Source: Anaerococcus sp. Marseille-P3915
GTDB lineage: Bacteria; Bacillota; Clostridia; Tissierellales; Peptoniphilaceae
NCBI RefSeq assembly: GCF_900258475.1
Contig: NZ_LT984887.1
Location: 1,250,306-1,314,305, forward strand
Direction: 5' to 3'
DNA: 64,000 nt
Part shown: one piece after another, positions 5,559-13,898 of the stretch
Layout of the letters: each line of letters opens with the position of its first letter
How positions within the stretch are numbered: position 1 is the stretch's first letter
The notes under the pieces: model-generated
Told to the model about the DNA's origin: nothing
What the model saw: only the letters and a program-made list of their open reading frames with translations
The model's database searches: none
Translations under genes and position numbers: made by a program

Positions 5559-7319
5559 TCAATAAGAATTAATTTTTACATACACATCTATATAATTTTT
5601 AATATTGCATTCTTCATATAAATGACACCCGGTATCACAAGTATATAAAGATATACATGGAATATAAGGTATATTTAAAAACAATTTATCCTTACTTAAA
5701 TCATTAATTACTTCCTTAATTTCTTCTATAGTATAAAAATTTTTCAAAATATTTGTAATTTCAATATCATTATAACTCTGGCTTCGAAGATTGTATATAT
5801 TAATAGCTATATCATAATAATTTAGTATATGCATATCATAACAATATTTTTTAATTTCCTCATAATATAATTTTAAAAAATCTCTAGCTTTTACATAGTT
5901 TTCTTTATATGAATAACAAATTGATAATAATAAATCAATATTTATCCCATCAAGGCTTGTCATTCTACTATTTTCTATAGGTAATATAATAAATTCGCTT
6001 AACACATAATCTTTCTTAAATTTATATTTTGTAAAATAGGATATTAAAATTTCGACCTGATTATCATCTATTTTATTTTTATTTTTACATAAAAGTTTTT
6101 TCACTTTTATAGTATCATTAAAGTCTTTTATAAATTCATAGTTCGTATAATGAGTAACTTCGCTCATTTTCGGTACAATTATTTGATAAGTAAAAAATCC
6201 TGTTTTAGAATGATTAGCTACCATAATTTCATATCCTCGTTTATATAGGATATTACTAATAAATTCCCATATACATTTATTAGATCTTAAATTAGACAAT
6301 TCATCCCATACAACCCCAGGATAAGTATTCATTGACTCAAAATCAAATAAAATATGAGGGTATGCTCCTTCACCATTTATAAATATAGAATTATAATTTT
6401 CTTCGAATTTATCATTTACACTAGCATTTAAATTTGTCATAGTTGATTTTAAATCATCTATCGTCCTACCTTGAAAAATTTCAGTAACTGATCTTTCTAT
6501 TGCAATTTTTAAATTTGCGTGACATCCACAACTTGCAAAGTATCTTTTTTTATGCTTGTCTATTAATAGAACAATTATTGTTGGTAAGCCATATTCAAAA
6601 CTAGTATCTATGATTTTAATGCTTAAACCATATTCTTCTAAGTCTGAAATTTTAAAACTTAAATCATTATAATTATCTCTTATAAATTCAGTAATATCTG
6701 AAAATTTTGTTATTTCACGATTCAATATTTTTTTGATAGTATATCTTTCGATCATTTCGAAAATAGCTTGGTTTAGGCATTCGTATTTTGTATTTCCTGC
6801 AGCTATACCATTAGATCCATAAAATGTATCAACAAATAGTCCTGGTAATTCTATATTCCTTCCTTCAAAAGTTTTGTAGCTTATAATTTCTTGTACAGGC
6901 ATTTGATATATTAGTTTCATAAAATCGTTTAAAAATATTTCTATTTCTGATTCAGATAAAATATCATAATTATATAAATAACTTGATATATAATCTTGAA
7001 TTACTTTTTCATCATCTATTATCGCTGTATTAACATTTACTTTTTTAAATATGTTAAAACTATCTAGGAGTCTAAAAGGTATACCCTCTTGAACTCTCTC
7101 AAGCATTTCAGCATAAGCACTAGCCTGTGCTAAATCTGGATTTATACCTTTACCATTAGAAACTAAATTTGTACCTATAACCCTAAGATTTAATGAATAC
7201 ACACCATCAATAGGATTCAACCAATTTTCTTCAAGTTCAATATTTAACTTTTTGAATATCATATTAATATCTTTAATGGTATCAATAGGATTCTTATCTT
7301 TTAAATTCTCATACATCAC
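5559..7319 (-). CDS. YcaO-domain protein of the RiPP operon
   Basis: The 586-aa protein has YcaO ATP-binding signatures SNGKGINPDLAQASAYAEML (about residue 54) and AAGNTKYECLNQAIFEMIER (about residue 173), then RYFASCGCHANLKIAIERSV and a FQGR motif. Length and these motifs resemble Escherichia coli YcaO more than the short TOMM cyclodehydratases. A helical C-terminal region ends in a cysteine cluster (PYIPCISLYTCDTGCHLYEEC), perhaps a metal site. YcaO enzymes activate backbone amides with ATP to form azolines, thioamides or amidines. No TfuA or E1-like partner is visible, so the modification is open; Cys18 or the Ser/Thr residues of the precursor are candidate sites. Last gene of the operon; its start overlaps the ABC gene by 11 bases. 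Confidence 0.85.
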   Translation of the reverse strand: MMYENLKDKNPIDTIKDINMIFKKLNIELEENWLNPIDGVYSLNLRVIGTNLVSNGKGINPDLAQASAYAEMLERVQEGIPFRLLDSFNIFKKVNVNTAIIDDEKVIQDYISSYLYNYDILSESEIEIFLNDFMKLIYQMPVQEIISYKTFEGRNIELPGLFVDTFYGSNGIAAGNTKYECLNQAIFEMIERYTIKKILNREITKFSDITEFIRDNYNDLSFKISDLEEYGLSIKIIDTSFEYGLPTIIVLLIDKHKKRYFASCGCHANLKIAIERSVTEIFQGRTIDDLKSTMTNLNASVNDKFEENYNSIFINGEGAYPHILFDFESMNTYPGVVWDELSNLRSNKCIWEFISNILYKRGYEIMVANHSKTGFFTYQIIVPKMSEVTHYTNYEFIKDFNDTIKVKKLLCKNKNKIDDNQVEILISYFTKYKFKKDYVLSEFIILPIENSRMTSLDGINIDLLLSICYSYKENYVKARDFLKLYYEEIKKYCYDMHILNYYDIAINIYNLRSQSYNDIEITNILKNFYTIEEIKEVINDLSKDKLFLNIPYIPCISLYTCDTGCHLYEECNIKNYIDVYVKINSY

Positions 7320-8898
7320 ACAATCCTTTGTTCATGTCTATAACTAAATCAAATCTGTCAATATAATCGTCTATATCGTGGCTTACATAGATAAAAGTCA
7401 AATTTTTATCATTTAGTAATACCTCCAATATTTCATTTCTTAATTCTTTCTGCACTTGATTAAGCCCTTCATCTACAATCAAAACATCTTTATTCCTTAT
7501 AATCGCTCTTAATAATGCTATTCTTTGTTTTTCTCCTCCTGAAAGAGATTGAGAAGTTGGATCTTTTTTTGATATTTTATCATATTGAAATAAATCAAAT
7601 ACATTTCTAAAATCATTAAAATCTATTGACGAATAAAGAGCTATGTTATTATCTACACTAGTATTAAATATATACTGAAATTGAGGTATAATTGAAAAAT
7701 ATTGATTTATATAAGTATTATCTAATTCTTTTAAATTATGTCCGTTTATATATATATCCCCATTATAATTTTTGATTTTCCCAGTAATAATTCTTAAAAT
7801 CGTTGATTTTCCAGAACCACTATTTCCTTTAATCAATATTTTATCGGATTTATTAATTATAATATTACTTAAATTTACATTTAAACTATCATAATATGAA
7901 AACTTAAGATTATTTATTTCAATATTATTGAAATCATGGTCGTGATATGATTTTTTTAAAATTGGTTCTTTTATTGCTTTTTCACAATATCTTTTTTCTA
8001 AAGTTTTATATGATGCTCTACCTGAACTAAGTATATTTATAGAGGTAATTAATCTAATTAAAGGGGAAATTATTATATCCGAAAATTGTATTGCTGCTAT
8101 AAATGCACCTAAAGTCATACTCCTATAATATATAGATACGGAGCCATAGCAAATTAGTACAAATAGACCTAAATAAGAGATACACCCAATCAATATCTCC
8201 AAGCTACCTTCTAAATATCCAAATTTACTTTCAGCATATAAATTGTCGTGCATATTCTTGTTTACCACTTTTTTAAATTCAAAAGTAGCTAGCATATTTC
8301 TAATTACATTTATCCCCAAAATATAATCTAAAATAATACTATTAAAAAGTTTATTTTTTTCTATATTATCATTTTTGTATAGTTCAACTCTAGACTTAAA
8401 GATATAAGGTATACTCAAAGTTAATATATTTGGGATTAATATAAGCACTATTAGTATAAAGTCTAAATTTATTATTGCAAAGCTATAGATAAGCATATTA
8501 AATAAAAGAATTATTATATCTAACTTAGTAATATAATAATCTTGAATAAAATCTTCAACATTATTATTAATATCCACATTTATATCGGCGACATAATCAT
8601 TATTTTTAAATAGAGTTTCGTCCTGTTCTACAAAGCCAATAATTTGTAATATCATAATTCTTTTCATGTTAACTGTTAATTTTATCAATAATATCTTTGT
8701 AATATATTCAAATATAATAATTCCTAATATAGACACGCCATATTTTAAAATGTTAATTTTAGTTATAGATATATTTCTATAATTATCTATTATATTTTTT
8801 AGTATATATGGTTGTACAGAAATTAAAATAGCTAGTAATATAGATATGAATATATATATAAGCGAGATAATTTTAATATTTTTATTTTTATATTTCAT
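7309..8898 (-). CDS. ABC exporter (fused membrane and ATPase domains) of the RiPP operon
   Basis: The 529-aa half-transporter has about six membrane segments in residues 1-290. The nucleotide-binding domain has Walker A GNSGSGKST (about residue 356), signature SLSGGEKQRIAL, Walker B DVLIVDEG and an H-loop SHD. No N-terminal C39 peptidase is present, so the leader must be removed by another protease. Walker B ends in DEG rather than the usual DEP. It probably exports the modified peptide and may add self-protection. GGGGA lies 5 bases before the ATG. Confidence 0.88.
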   Translation of the reverse strand: MKYKNKNIKIISLIYIFISILLAILISVQPYILKNIIDNYRNISITKINILKYGVSILGIIIFEYITKILLIKLTVNMKRIMILQIIGFVEQDETLFKNNDYVADINVDINNNVEDFIQDYYITKLDIIILLFNMLIYSFAIINLDFILIVLILIPNILTLSIPYIFKSRVELYKNDNIEKNKLFNSIILDYILGINVIRNMLATFEFKKVVNKNMHDNLYAESKFGYLEGSLEILIGCISYLGLFVLICYGSVSIYYRSMTLGAFIAAIQFSDIIISPLIRLITSINILSSGRASYKTLEKRYCEKAIKEPILKKSYHDHDFNNIEINNLKFSYYDSLNVNLSNIIINKSDKILIKGNSGSGKSTILRIITGKIKNYNGDIYINGHNLKELDNTYINQYFSIIPQFQYIFNTSVDNNIALYSSIDFNDFRNVFDLFQYDKISKKDPTSQSLSGGEKQRIALLRAIIRNKDVLIVDEGLNQVQKELRNEILEVLLNDKNLTFIYVSHDIDDYIDRFDLVIDMNKGLCDV

Positions 8899-8913
8899 AA
8901 TTTCCCCAGTGAA

Positions 8914-9975
8914 TTAATTTAAAATTGCATAAGGATTATTTTCTAGACCCTTACAAAATATATTCTCAAAATAGACATTATCTAAATAATTAAATATATT
9001 ATTTTCAAAAAAGTTATCATAATCTAAAATATTTAAGCTACTCTTTCGGTTACTTAGAATACAAGGATAAATAAACCCGTTGGAATCTATATCTAACTTT
9101 GATATTCCCGCACCACAGTATACTGAAATAGAGTTCGTGAAGCACCCTTCATCATATATAATATTTATATAATTTCTATATTTAGACTTTAAATTAAATA
9201 TAACTCTAGGTTCTAATTTTTTAAAGCATAATTTATTTTCATTGATTTTTGCTCTACCCATCTTAAATAATTCACCAAATTGTATTTTCTTTACACCATT
9301 ATCAATAGCCAATTTTACTATATCTTCTAATTTATCAGGATCGTTATTCATACTTGAAATCGTTATATTAGCATTTGTAGACGATAACTTTTTTATATTT
9401 TTCCAGACTCGATCAAACGCCCCAACATTTTTAGTAAAATAATCATGAGATAACCTGTCATTTCCATATATAGATATCTGTATTTCATTAAAATTTTCTA
9501 ATGATTTTACAATATCTTTATTTGACACATTAAGAGACGTAACTACTGATTTATAATCGAAACCATTTATACTATCTACAATCTTTAAAAAATCTTTATG
9601 TATTAAAGGCTCACCACCAGTTAAAGTAATTTGTGGTGTTTTCATATTTATCATATTGATTATTCTTATAACATCTTCATATTCCATCTCATTAGAATTC
9701 ATGTTAGAATCATTAAAACAATGAATGCAATTTTGAGGGCATTTATTAGTAATAAATAGATTTACTAATTCAGGATAGAAAAATCCCTGTTTTCCACTTA
9801 CTTCAATATTCTCTGTAATTAATATTGACTTACCGTTAGCGTTTATATTTTCTCTATTCAATGATCTATATTTTTTTATTTTATTATTAATAGCGTTTAA
9901 CTCATTTTTACTGACATATATCTTTTTATTATTGTCAAATAAAAGAGCGCCTTCTCCAAAATAGTGTATATGCAT
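8914..9975 (-). CDS. Radical SAM peptide-modifying enzyme with C-terminal Cys-rich (SPASM-like) domain
   Basis: The 353-aa protein carries the SAM/4Fe-4S motif CPQNCIHC (CX3CX2C, about residues 79-86) and the GGEP motif (TLTGGEPL). Four further cysteines near the C-terminus (EGCFTN, VYCGAG, YPCILS, FCKGLE) suggest a SPASM/twitch-type auxiliary cluster. The first ~70 residues could be a precursor-recognition domain. It lies directly after the precursor gene. Given the TQQ motif in the precursor, the closest described chemistry I recall is the Thr-Gln ether crosslink of streptococcal TQQ-type RaS-RiPPs; that assignment is inference. Confidence 0.85.
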   Translation of the reverse strand: MHIHYFGEGALLFDNNKKIYVSKNELNAINNKIKKYRSLNRENINANGKSILITENIEVSGKQGFFYPELVNLFITNKCPQNCIHCFNDSNMNSNEMEYEDVIRIINMINMKTPQITLTGGEPLIHKDFLKIVDSINGFDYKSVVTSLNVSNKDIVKSLENFNEIQISIYGNDRLSHDYFTKNVGAFDRVWKNIKKLSSTNANITISSMNNDPDKLEDIVKLAIDNGVKKIQFGELFKMGRAKINENKLCFKKLEPRVIFNLKSKYRNYINIIYDEGCFTNSISVYCGAGISKLDIDSNGFIYPCILSNRKSSLNILDYDNFFENNIFNYLDNVYFENIFCKGLENNPYAILN

Positions 9976-9985
9976 ATTTTCTTAC

Positions 9986-10061
9986 AGAGAATTGACATTA
10001 TTTATTAATTTCTTATTGTATATGATTATACATTTCTATTTTAATAATATGTCAATTCTCT
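9986..10061 (-). promoter_or_regulatory. Intercistronic hairpin between RiPP precursor and radical SAM genes
   Basis: Thirteen-base perfect arms (AGAGAATTGACAT at 9986-9998 and its complement at 10049-10061) enclose a ~50-base AT-rich loop. No T-run follows on the minus strand, so a stability or processing element that favours precursor over enzyme mRNA is more likely than a terminator. Confidence 0.5.
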
Positions 10062-10067
10062 ATTTTT

Positions 10068-10163
10068 TTACATTAAAGTTGTTTTAGTTTGCTGTGTTCT
10101 TTTAGTACCGCAACTTTTAATAGTTATAGTACCTTGTCTTAGACCTTTAAATAAAATCTTCAT
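10068..10163 (-). CDS. RiPP precursor peptide, 31 aa, TQQ motif
   Basis: A short gene directly upstream of the radical SAM gene. It starts MKILFKGLRQGT and contains KSCGTKRTQQTKTTLM at the C-terminal half. It has one Cys (position 18), seven Thr and a TQQ motif at residues 23-25. GAAAGGA lies ~9 bases before the ATG. There is no hydrophobic signal sequence, fitting a peptide exported by the ABC transporter after modification. The short KGLRQG-type leader is unusual. The call rests on size, position in front of three RiPP-type genes, and the TQQ motif used by a known radical SAM RiPP group. Confidence 0.72.
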   Translation of the reverse strand: MKILFKGLRQGTITIKSCGTKRTQQTKTTLM

Positions 10164-10267
10164 GTAAAATTTTCCTTTCTTTAAATTAAAACTTCAATTT
10201 TAGATATTGTATTATTCATTACAATATTCTGTTACATCAGTCAATTCAATAATGTTGTGTAAAATTT

Positions 10268-10309
10268 ACTAGTACAATATTTACTATTTAGAAGATGTAT
10301 TGTACTAGT
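10268..10309. promoter_or_regulatory. Interrupted dyad in the repeat block, copy 2
   Basis: ACTAGTACAATA, 18 bp, TATTGTACTAGT: perfect 12-bp arms. A minus-strand TTGACT (10244-10239) lies 24 bp further left and could serve as -35 for the RiPP operon, with TAATGA 17 bp on. The dyad would then sit where an activator binds. Confidence 0.4.
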
Positions 10310-10427
10310 TAGGGTTTCAAATGACCTTTTTTATACAATTATACAAGCTCTATCTAAAAATCCCCTCTAGATCTAAAAAATAATTTTAATAAAACTAACG
10401 AAAGAGCTCTAGTAATGACTTATATGG

Positions 10428-10548
10428 TTACATAATTGATAATGGCCAACTATCAGATGAACCACAACCCGTATAATTACAAGATAACTCTATTTTTTTA
10501 CCTACAAAAATTGACTTTAACTTTTTGATTAATCAATGTGTTAAACAT
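10428..10548 (-). pseudogene. Frame-interrupted small Cys-containing peptide ORF, copy 2
   Basis: MFNTLINQKVKVNFCR and stop, then in another frame GKKIELSCNYTG and CGSSDSWPLSIM and stop. It is the same arrangement and the same break as in copy 1, with two residue changes. It is listed because the sequence is preserved in both copies. Confidence 0.25.
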
Positions 10549-10620
10549 AATATTCCCTACTTACGTAACAAAGTAAGTAATAAATCGATTTATAAATAGA
10601 TAATAACTGTAAATTAAAAA

Positions 10621-10650
10621 TTTGTACAGGACACATGTGTCCTGTACAAA
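10621..10650. promoter_or_regulatory. Perfect 30-bp palindrome, likely regulator operator, copy 2
   Basis: Identical to the palindrome at 2093-2122, although the bases on both sides have diverged. TATACT at 10666-10671 lies 15 bp beyond it, exactly the spacing seen in copy 1. Confidence 0.75.
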
Positions 10651-10671
10651 AATAACATCTAGATATATACT
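10643..10671 (+). promoter_or_regulatory. Promoter of the peptide gene, copy 2
   Basis: TGTACA (10643-10648) inside the palindrome, 17 bp, TATACT (10666-10671). Same geometry as module 1. Confidence 0.55.
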
Positions 10672-10704
10672 TTATATGAAATAATAAATAAAAAGAAAGA
10701 TAAA

Positions 10705-10836
10705 ATGAAAAAAATAATAATTTTAATTATAACATCAATGTTTATAATCCACTCAATTAATTACACTTATGCTAATGAAGACGAAGAGAATTATACAATA
10801 TATCCTCTCACTGATATTAAAAATTTAGATTCATAA
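10705..10836 (+). CDS. Small exported peptide, candidate pheromone precursor (module 2)
   Basis: It encodes 43 aa: MKK, a hydrophobic segment (about residues 4-18) and a polar acidic tail ending NYTIYPLTDIKNLDS. A possible signal-peptidase site follows YTYA (residue 23). It shares build, position and promoter with 2174-2299 but almost no sequence in the tail, as expected for pheromones of different specificity. Its stop codon abuts the stop of the convergent regulator gene at 10837. AAAGAAAGA precedes the ATG. Confidence 0.6.
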   Translation: MKKIIILIITSMFIIHSINYTYANEDEENYTIYPLTDIKNLDS

Positions 10837-11721
10837 TTAATTATTAGTAATAAATGTTTGTAAATATGAATCAATATATATACTAAAGTTCTTTCTCCTA
10901 CTCAATTTTGATAATTGTAAAGAAATTATTCCATACATTCGGTCATTTCCACCTGAGATAAAATATTCACATAAAAACATCAGATAATAGAGTAGTGAGA
11001 GGTTTTCCACTGTCTTCATACTATTAGAACTATATAGTAATTCAATTAGACCTTGTTTTGATTCTTCATATCTTTTTTGGTCAAATAATTTATTTACATA
11101 GTAATACTTGCTCATAAATTTAACAATTTCAGACTTGGTTGTCTTATTTAGTAAATTAAAAAAATCTAAAACTTCATAATTCTTATATCCATTGAAATCA
11201 TTACAAATATGGGCAAGTATCCTAGCTTCTATATTATTTATATCATCAAAATTTATATCTTTTTTTATTATTAAGGTTGTAATATCCTCATATCTATCCC
11301 TATATTCGTTTTTATCTATAGCTCGATTGTTCAACCTATCAACAAATAATCTAAGTAATTTTATATTTTTTTCGTTCTTTTTAGGATTATTATAATTTTC
11401 TATGTACTCTAATTTTTTTGATATAAGATAAAGTTCGTGATGATCCATAAACATAGATGAAATATCTAAAGAGTTTATTATTTCGTGATAAATATTATCA
11501 AATTCATAAAAAATCCTATAATAAATATCAAATAAATCTTCATCATAAACCTGCGAAAGTAGGATAAGGGAATCTGCTCCTAGGCTCTTTATATTACCAT
11601 TTTCAAGTCTAGATAGGCTTCTTACGCTTATGCCTGTAAGATATTCTACATCCTCTTGCCTTAATCTTTTTCCTATCCTGATATCTTTTAAAAGCTTTCC
11701 AAAGTCTTGGTTTTTAGTCAT
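10837..11721 (-). CDS. Rgg/ComR-like peptide-sensing regulator (module 2)
   Basis: The 294-aa protein has the same HTH_3 domain as 2291-3178 (nearly identical through about residue 67, including RQEDVEYLTGISVRSLSRLE). It is followed by a helical sensor region that aligns only loosely with its paralogue. Shared DNA-binding half and diverged sensor half match the shared palindromes and diverged peptides. It is expected to control the peptide gene and, directly or through the block at 10222-10650, the RiPP operon. Start codon, AAGGAGC and nearby TATAAT are the same as in copy 1. Confidence 0.75.
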   Translation of the reverse strand: MTKNQDFGKLLKDIRIGKRLRQEDVEYLTGISVRSLSRLENGNIKSLGADSLILLSQVYDEDLFDIYYRIFYEFDNIYHEIINSLDISSMFMDHHELYLISKKLEYIENYNNPKKNEKNIKLLRLFVDRLNNRAIDKNEYRDRYEDITTLIIKKDINFDDINNIEARILAHICNDFNGYKNYEVLDFFNLLNKTTKSEIVKFMSKYYYVNKLFDQKRYEESKQGLIELLYSSNSMKTVENLSLLYYLMFLCEYFISGGNDRMYGIISLQLSKLSRRKNFSIYIDSYLQTFITNN

Positions 11722-11772
11722 AACTTGCTCCTTGGATATAATTATACTTTAGATTTTAATTTTAAAGGAAAG

Positions 11773-11795
11773 AATCCCGGAATTAACCCGAGATT
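11773..11795 (-). terminator. Terminator-like hairpin after small membrane gene, copy 2
   Basis: The stem AATCTCGGG / CCGGGATT matches copy 1, but the T-run is interrupted (CTTTCC follows), so termination may be weaker. Confidence 0.4.
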
Positions 11796-11820
11796 CTTAA
11801 TTTTTATTATCTAAATTATT

Positions 11821-12162
11821 CTATTTTTCAAAAAGCTTCCTAGCTTCAAGGAAATTTACTATAGAATAGATACCTATACCGTTAAAGATTATCTTTATTA
11901 GGCTACTTATGTCTGCGTTTGGGTCTACTATATTTAGCTTAGTTCTAACAAAATATAAGATTAATATTGTCACTCCATAGATTGCTGCTCCTATTAGGGT
12001 TAATTTTAAATCTAGGACCTTACCCTTGGCCTTTCTTTCTGGCTTAACTAGGGTTAGGGCGAAGACTGCTATGGCAAGTATTATTAATACATAGGCTGGC
12101 AATTTTACAAAATATAGGGCGATGAGTCCTATTAGATAAAGTGCTAGTGAAAGTGTTGGCAT
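11821..12162 (-). CDS. Small conserved membrane protein (copy 2), downstream of glsA
   Basis: It encodes 113 aa with about four membrane segments and a conserved KPERKAKGKVLDLK loop. It starts 9 bases after the glsA stop with a GGAGGA site, so it is translated from the glsA transcript. It differs from copy 1 mainly at the last residues (ARKLFEK versus ARKLTNEYLK). Function unknown; not a recognised transporter family. Confidence 0.65.
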   Translation of the reverse strand: MPTLSLALYLIGLIALYFVKLPAYVLIILAIAVFALTLVKPERKAKGKVLDLKLTLIGAAIYGVTILILYFVRTKLNIVDPNADISSLIKIIFNGIGIYSIVNFLEARKLFEK

Positions 12163-12171
12163 TTTTTCCTC

Positions 12172-13104
12172 CTATTTTACAAAAATATTTAAGTTTAGTT
12201 CGTAGGACAAGATTTTTAATAATTCCTTACCCCTTACTGAATTGCCTGTCTTATCAAGTCTTGGTGAGTAGACTGCTATGCCGCAAACTCCTGGGACTAT
12301 GCCAAGGATTGCCCCACTTACACCTGATTTTGATGGAATGCCTACATTCATAAGGTAGGATCCAGAATTTTCATACATACCGCAGGATGCCATTTGGCTT
12401 ACAATGATTGATACTATTGATTCTGGAATTAGGTCTTGGATTTTATCTATCCCATAGCCCCTATTGGCAAGAACTGCCCCAAAGTGGGAGAGGCTTTCTA
12501 TGTCTGTACCTATGGAGCAAGACCTGATATAAAGGTCTAGGACCTCACTTGGGTCAGCATCAAAAATTCCCTTACTCTTTAGGTAGTAGCTTATGGCCTT
12601 GTTCCTGTCAGATGTTTCCATTTCTGATTCATAGACATCCTTTAAAAATACCGATGTATCTGAGCCTGCTATCATATTATAAAAGTCCATCAATCTTTTA
12701 AATCTCTCATCTATATTATTTCCCATTATCATGGATGTAGTTGTGATGGCCCCTGCATTTATGAAGGGGTTGGCTGGTTTGTCTGTAATTGGCACTAGGG
12801 AATTAAATTCATACCTGGTTGGCTCGCTGCCTACCTTATTATAAACATCTTCTAATTTATTGTCATGAAGAGCTACCAAAAGGTCCAGGATTTTGGATAT
12901 AGATTGGAGGGAAAATATCTTATCAACCTCTCCATAAAGGAAGGTATCTCCTGTTATGGATGTGATGGCTAGGGCGAAGCTATCAGGGTCAACATTTGCT
13001 AGCTCTGGTATGTATGTTGCAACCTCTCCTTGGCCTATAAATCTCTCGCTTTTTATGATTGCTCTTCTGATTCTTACATCTATTTCATTTCTATCAAAAA
13101 ACAT
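12172..13104 (-). CDS. glsA: Glutaminase A
   Basis: The 310-aa cytoplasmic enzyme hydrolyses glutamine to glutamate and ammonia. Beta-lactamase-like fold landmarks are present: the GQGEVATYIPEL start region, FSLQSISK (Ser-x-x-Lys catalytic motif), NPFINAGAI, and a C-terminal GVSGAILGIVPG. I place the start at 13104 (MFFDRNEI) because GGAGG lies 6 bases upstream; the 27 codons further upstream have no ribosome-binding site. It is cotranscribed with the small membrane gene. It may help acid resistance, as glutaminases do elsewhere. Confidence 0.92.
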   Translation of the reverse strand: MFFDRNEIDVRIRRAIIKSERFIGQGEVATYIPELANVDPDSFALAITSITGDTFLYGEVDKIFSLQSISKILDLLVALHDNKLEDVYNKVGSEPTRYEFNSLVPITDKPANPFINAGAITTTSMIMGNNIDERFKRLMDFYNMIAGSDTSVFLKDVYESEMETSDRNKAISYYLKSKGIFDADPSEVLDLYIRSCSIGTDIESLSHFGAVLANRGYGIDKIQDLIPESIVSIIVSQMASCGMYENSGSYLMNVGIPSKSGVSGAILGIVPGVCGIAVYSPRLDKTGNSVRGKELLKILSYELNLNIFVK

Positions 13105-13252
13105 AAGACCTCCTACAAATCTTATTGTAATTTTCCTTACTCTTATATTTATACCCCTTTCAAACTTTTTATAAAATCCACCCATATTTCGCCTTAAAAG
13201 ACGTAAAATTGGGTATAAAGATATAACAGAATATAAAATAAAGGAGCCTCTT

Positions 13253-13852
13253 ATGCGAATTATAGATATATTAGAAAATGAAGAATGGATTAGAGCCTAT
13301 GATTTCTATGATGATTTCATAAATTCTTCTTATTTTGACATGCTTAAAGATAGCTATGACAGGTTAAATTACGATATACTTTTTAAATCCCACATCCACG
13401 GCAGAGACCACATCGAAAGGGTAATACTCTTTGTCCATATTTTGGGCTTCCACTATGGACTTGATTCTGCTGATATGGATGTTTTAAGAAATGCAGCCAG
13501 CCTTCACGATACAAAGAGAGTAAACGACGGTTGGGATACTGAACATGGCGATAGGGCCGCCAAGGATTCTATAAAATATTCATATGCAGATCCAAAAGAT
13601 GAAAGAATCCTCCAAGCTGTAATTGCAGCCCATGCCAAGGATGACAAGATAATAGATGAAGTCATAGAAAGCTTCATAAATGAGGATGATGACTTTGATA
13701 GGGCCCTTAAACTTGCCAAATTATTTAAAGATTCTGATGGCCTAGACAGGGTTAGGATCAACCACCTAGATCCAGCTTATCTTAGAAATGATTATTCTAA
13801 ATACCTGGTAGACTTTGCCTACGAGCTTTTTGACCGCTTTAAGCTTGACTAA
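13253..13852 (+). CDS. HD-domain phosphohydrolase
   Basis: The 199-aa protein has HD superfamily metal ligands: His in HGRDHIERV (about residues 46-54), the HD pair in NAASLHDTKRVND (about residues 84-95), a later H (EHGDRA) and a C-terminal Asp in KDSDGLDRVR. The natural substrate cannot be told. It is a single gene with AAGGAG before the ATG, divergent from glsA. Confidence 0.8.
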   Translation: MRIIDILENEEWIRAYDFYDDFINSSYFDMLKDSYDRLNYDILFKSHIHGRDHIERVILFVHILGFHYGLDSADMDVLRNAASLHDTKRVNDGWDTEHGDRAAKDSIKYSYADPKDERILQAVIAAHAKDDKIIDEVIESFINEDDDFDRALKLAKLFKDSDGLDRVRINHLDPAYLRNDYSKYLVDFAYELFDRFKLD

Positions 13853-13898
13853 TTCCTAAATATTATATAAAATTATAGTAGATTAGACTGGAGTAAAA

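Larger units (their letters stand above)
10222..10650. repeat. 430-bp conserved regulatory block, copy 2
   Basis: The counterpart of 1694-2123 at +8528 bp, with the same dyad, broken mini-ORF and palindrome. Left of it the two modules have nothing in common (bacteriocin-like operon versus RiPP operon), so the block marks the edge of an exchanged cassette. Confidence 0.9.
11518..13106. repeat. Second duplicated block, copy 2
   Basis: Parallel to 2975-3853 and the fuller of the two, since it retains the intact glsA. Together with 10222-10650 it shows that a whole regulator-glsA segment was duplicated or introduced twice. Confidence 0.85.

Noticed and set aside
9242-9442. Plus-strand 66-aa ORF opposite the radical SAM gene
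   Set aside because: Shadow of the radical SAM gene; low complexity and no ribosome-binding site.
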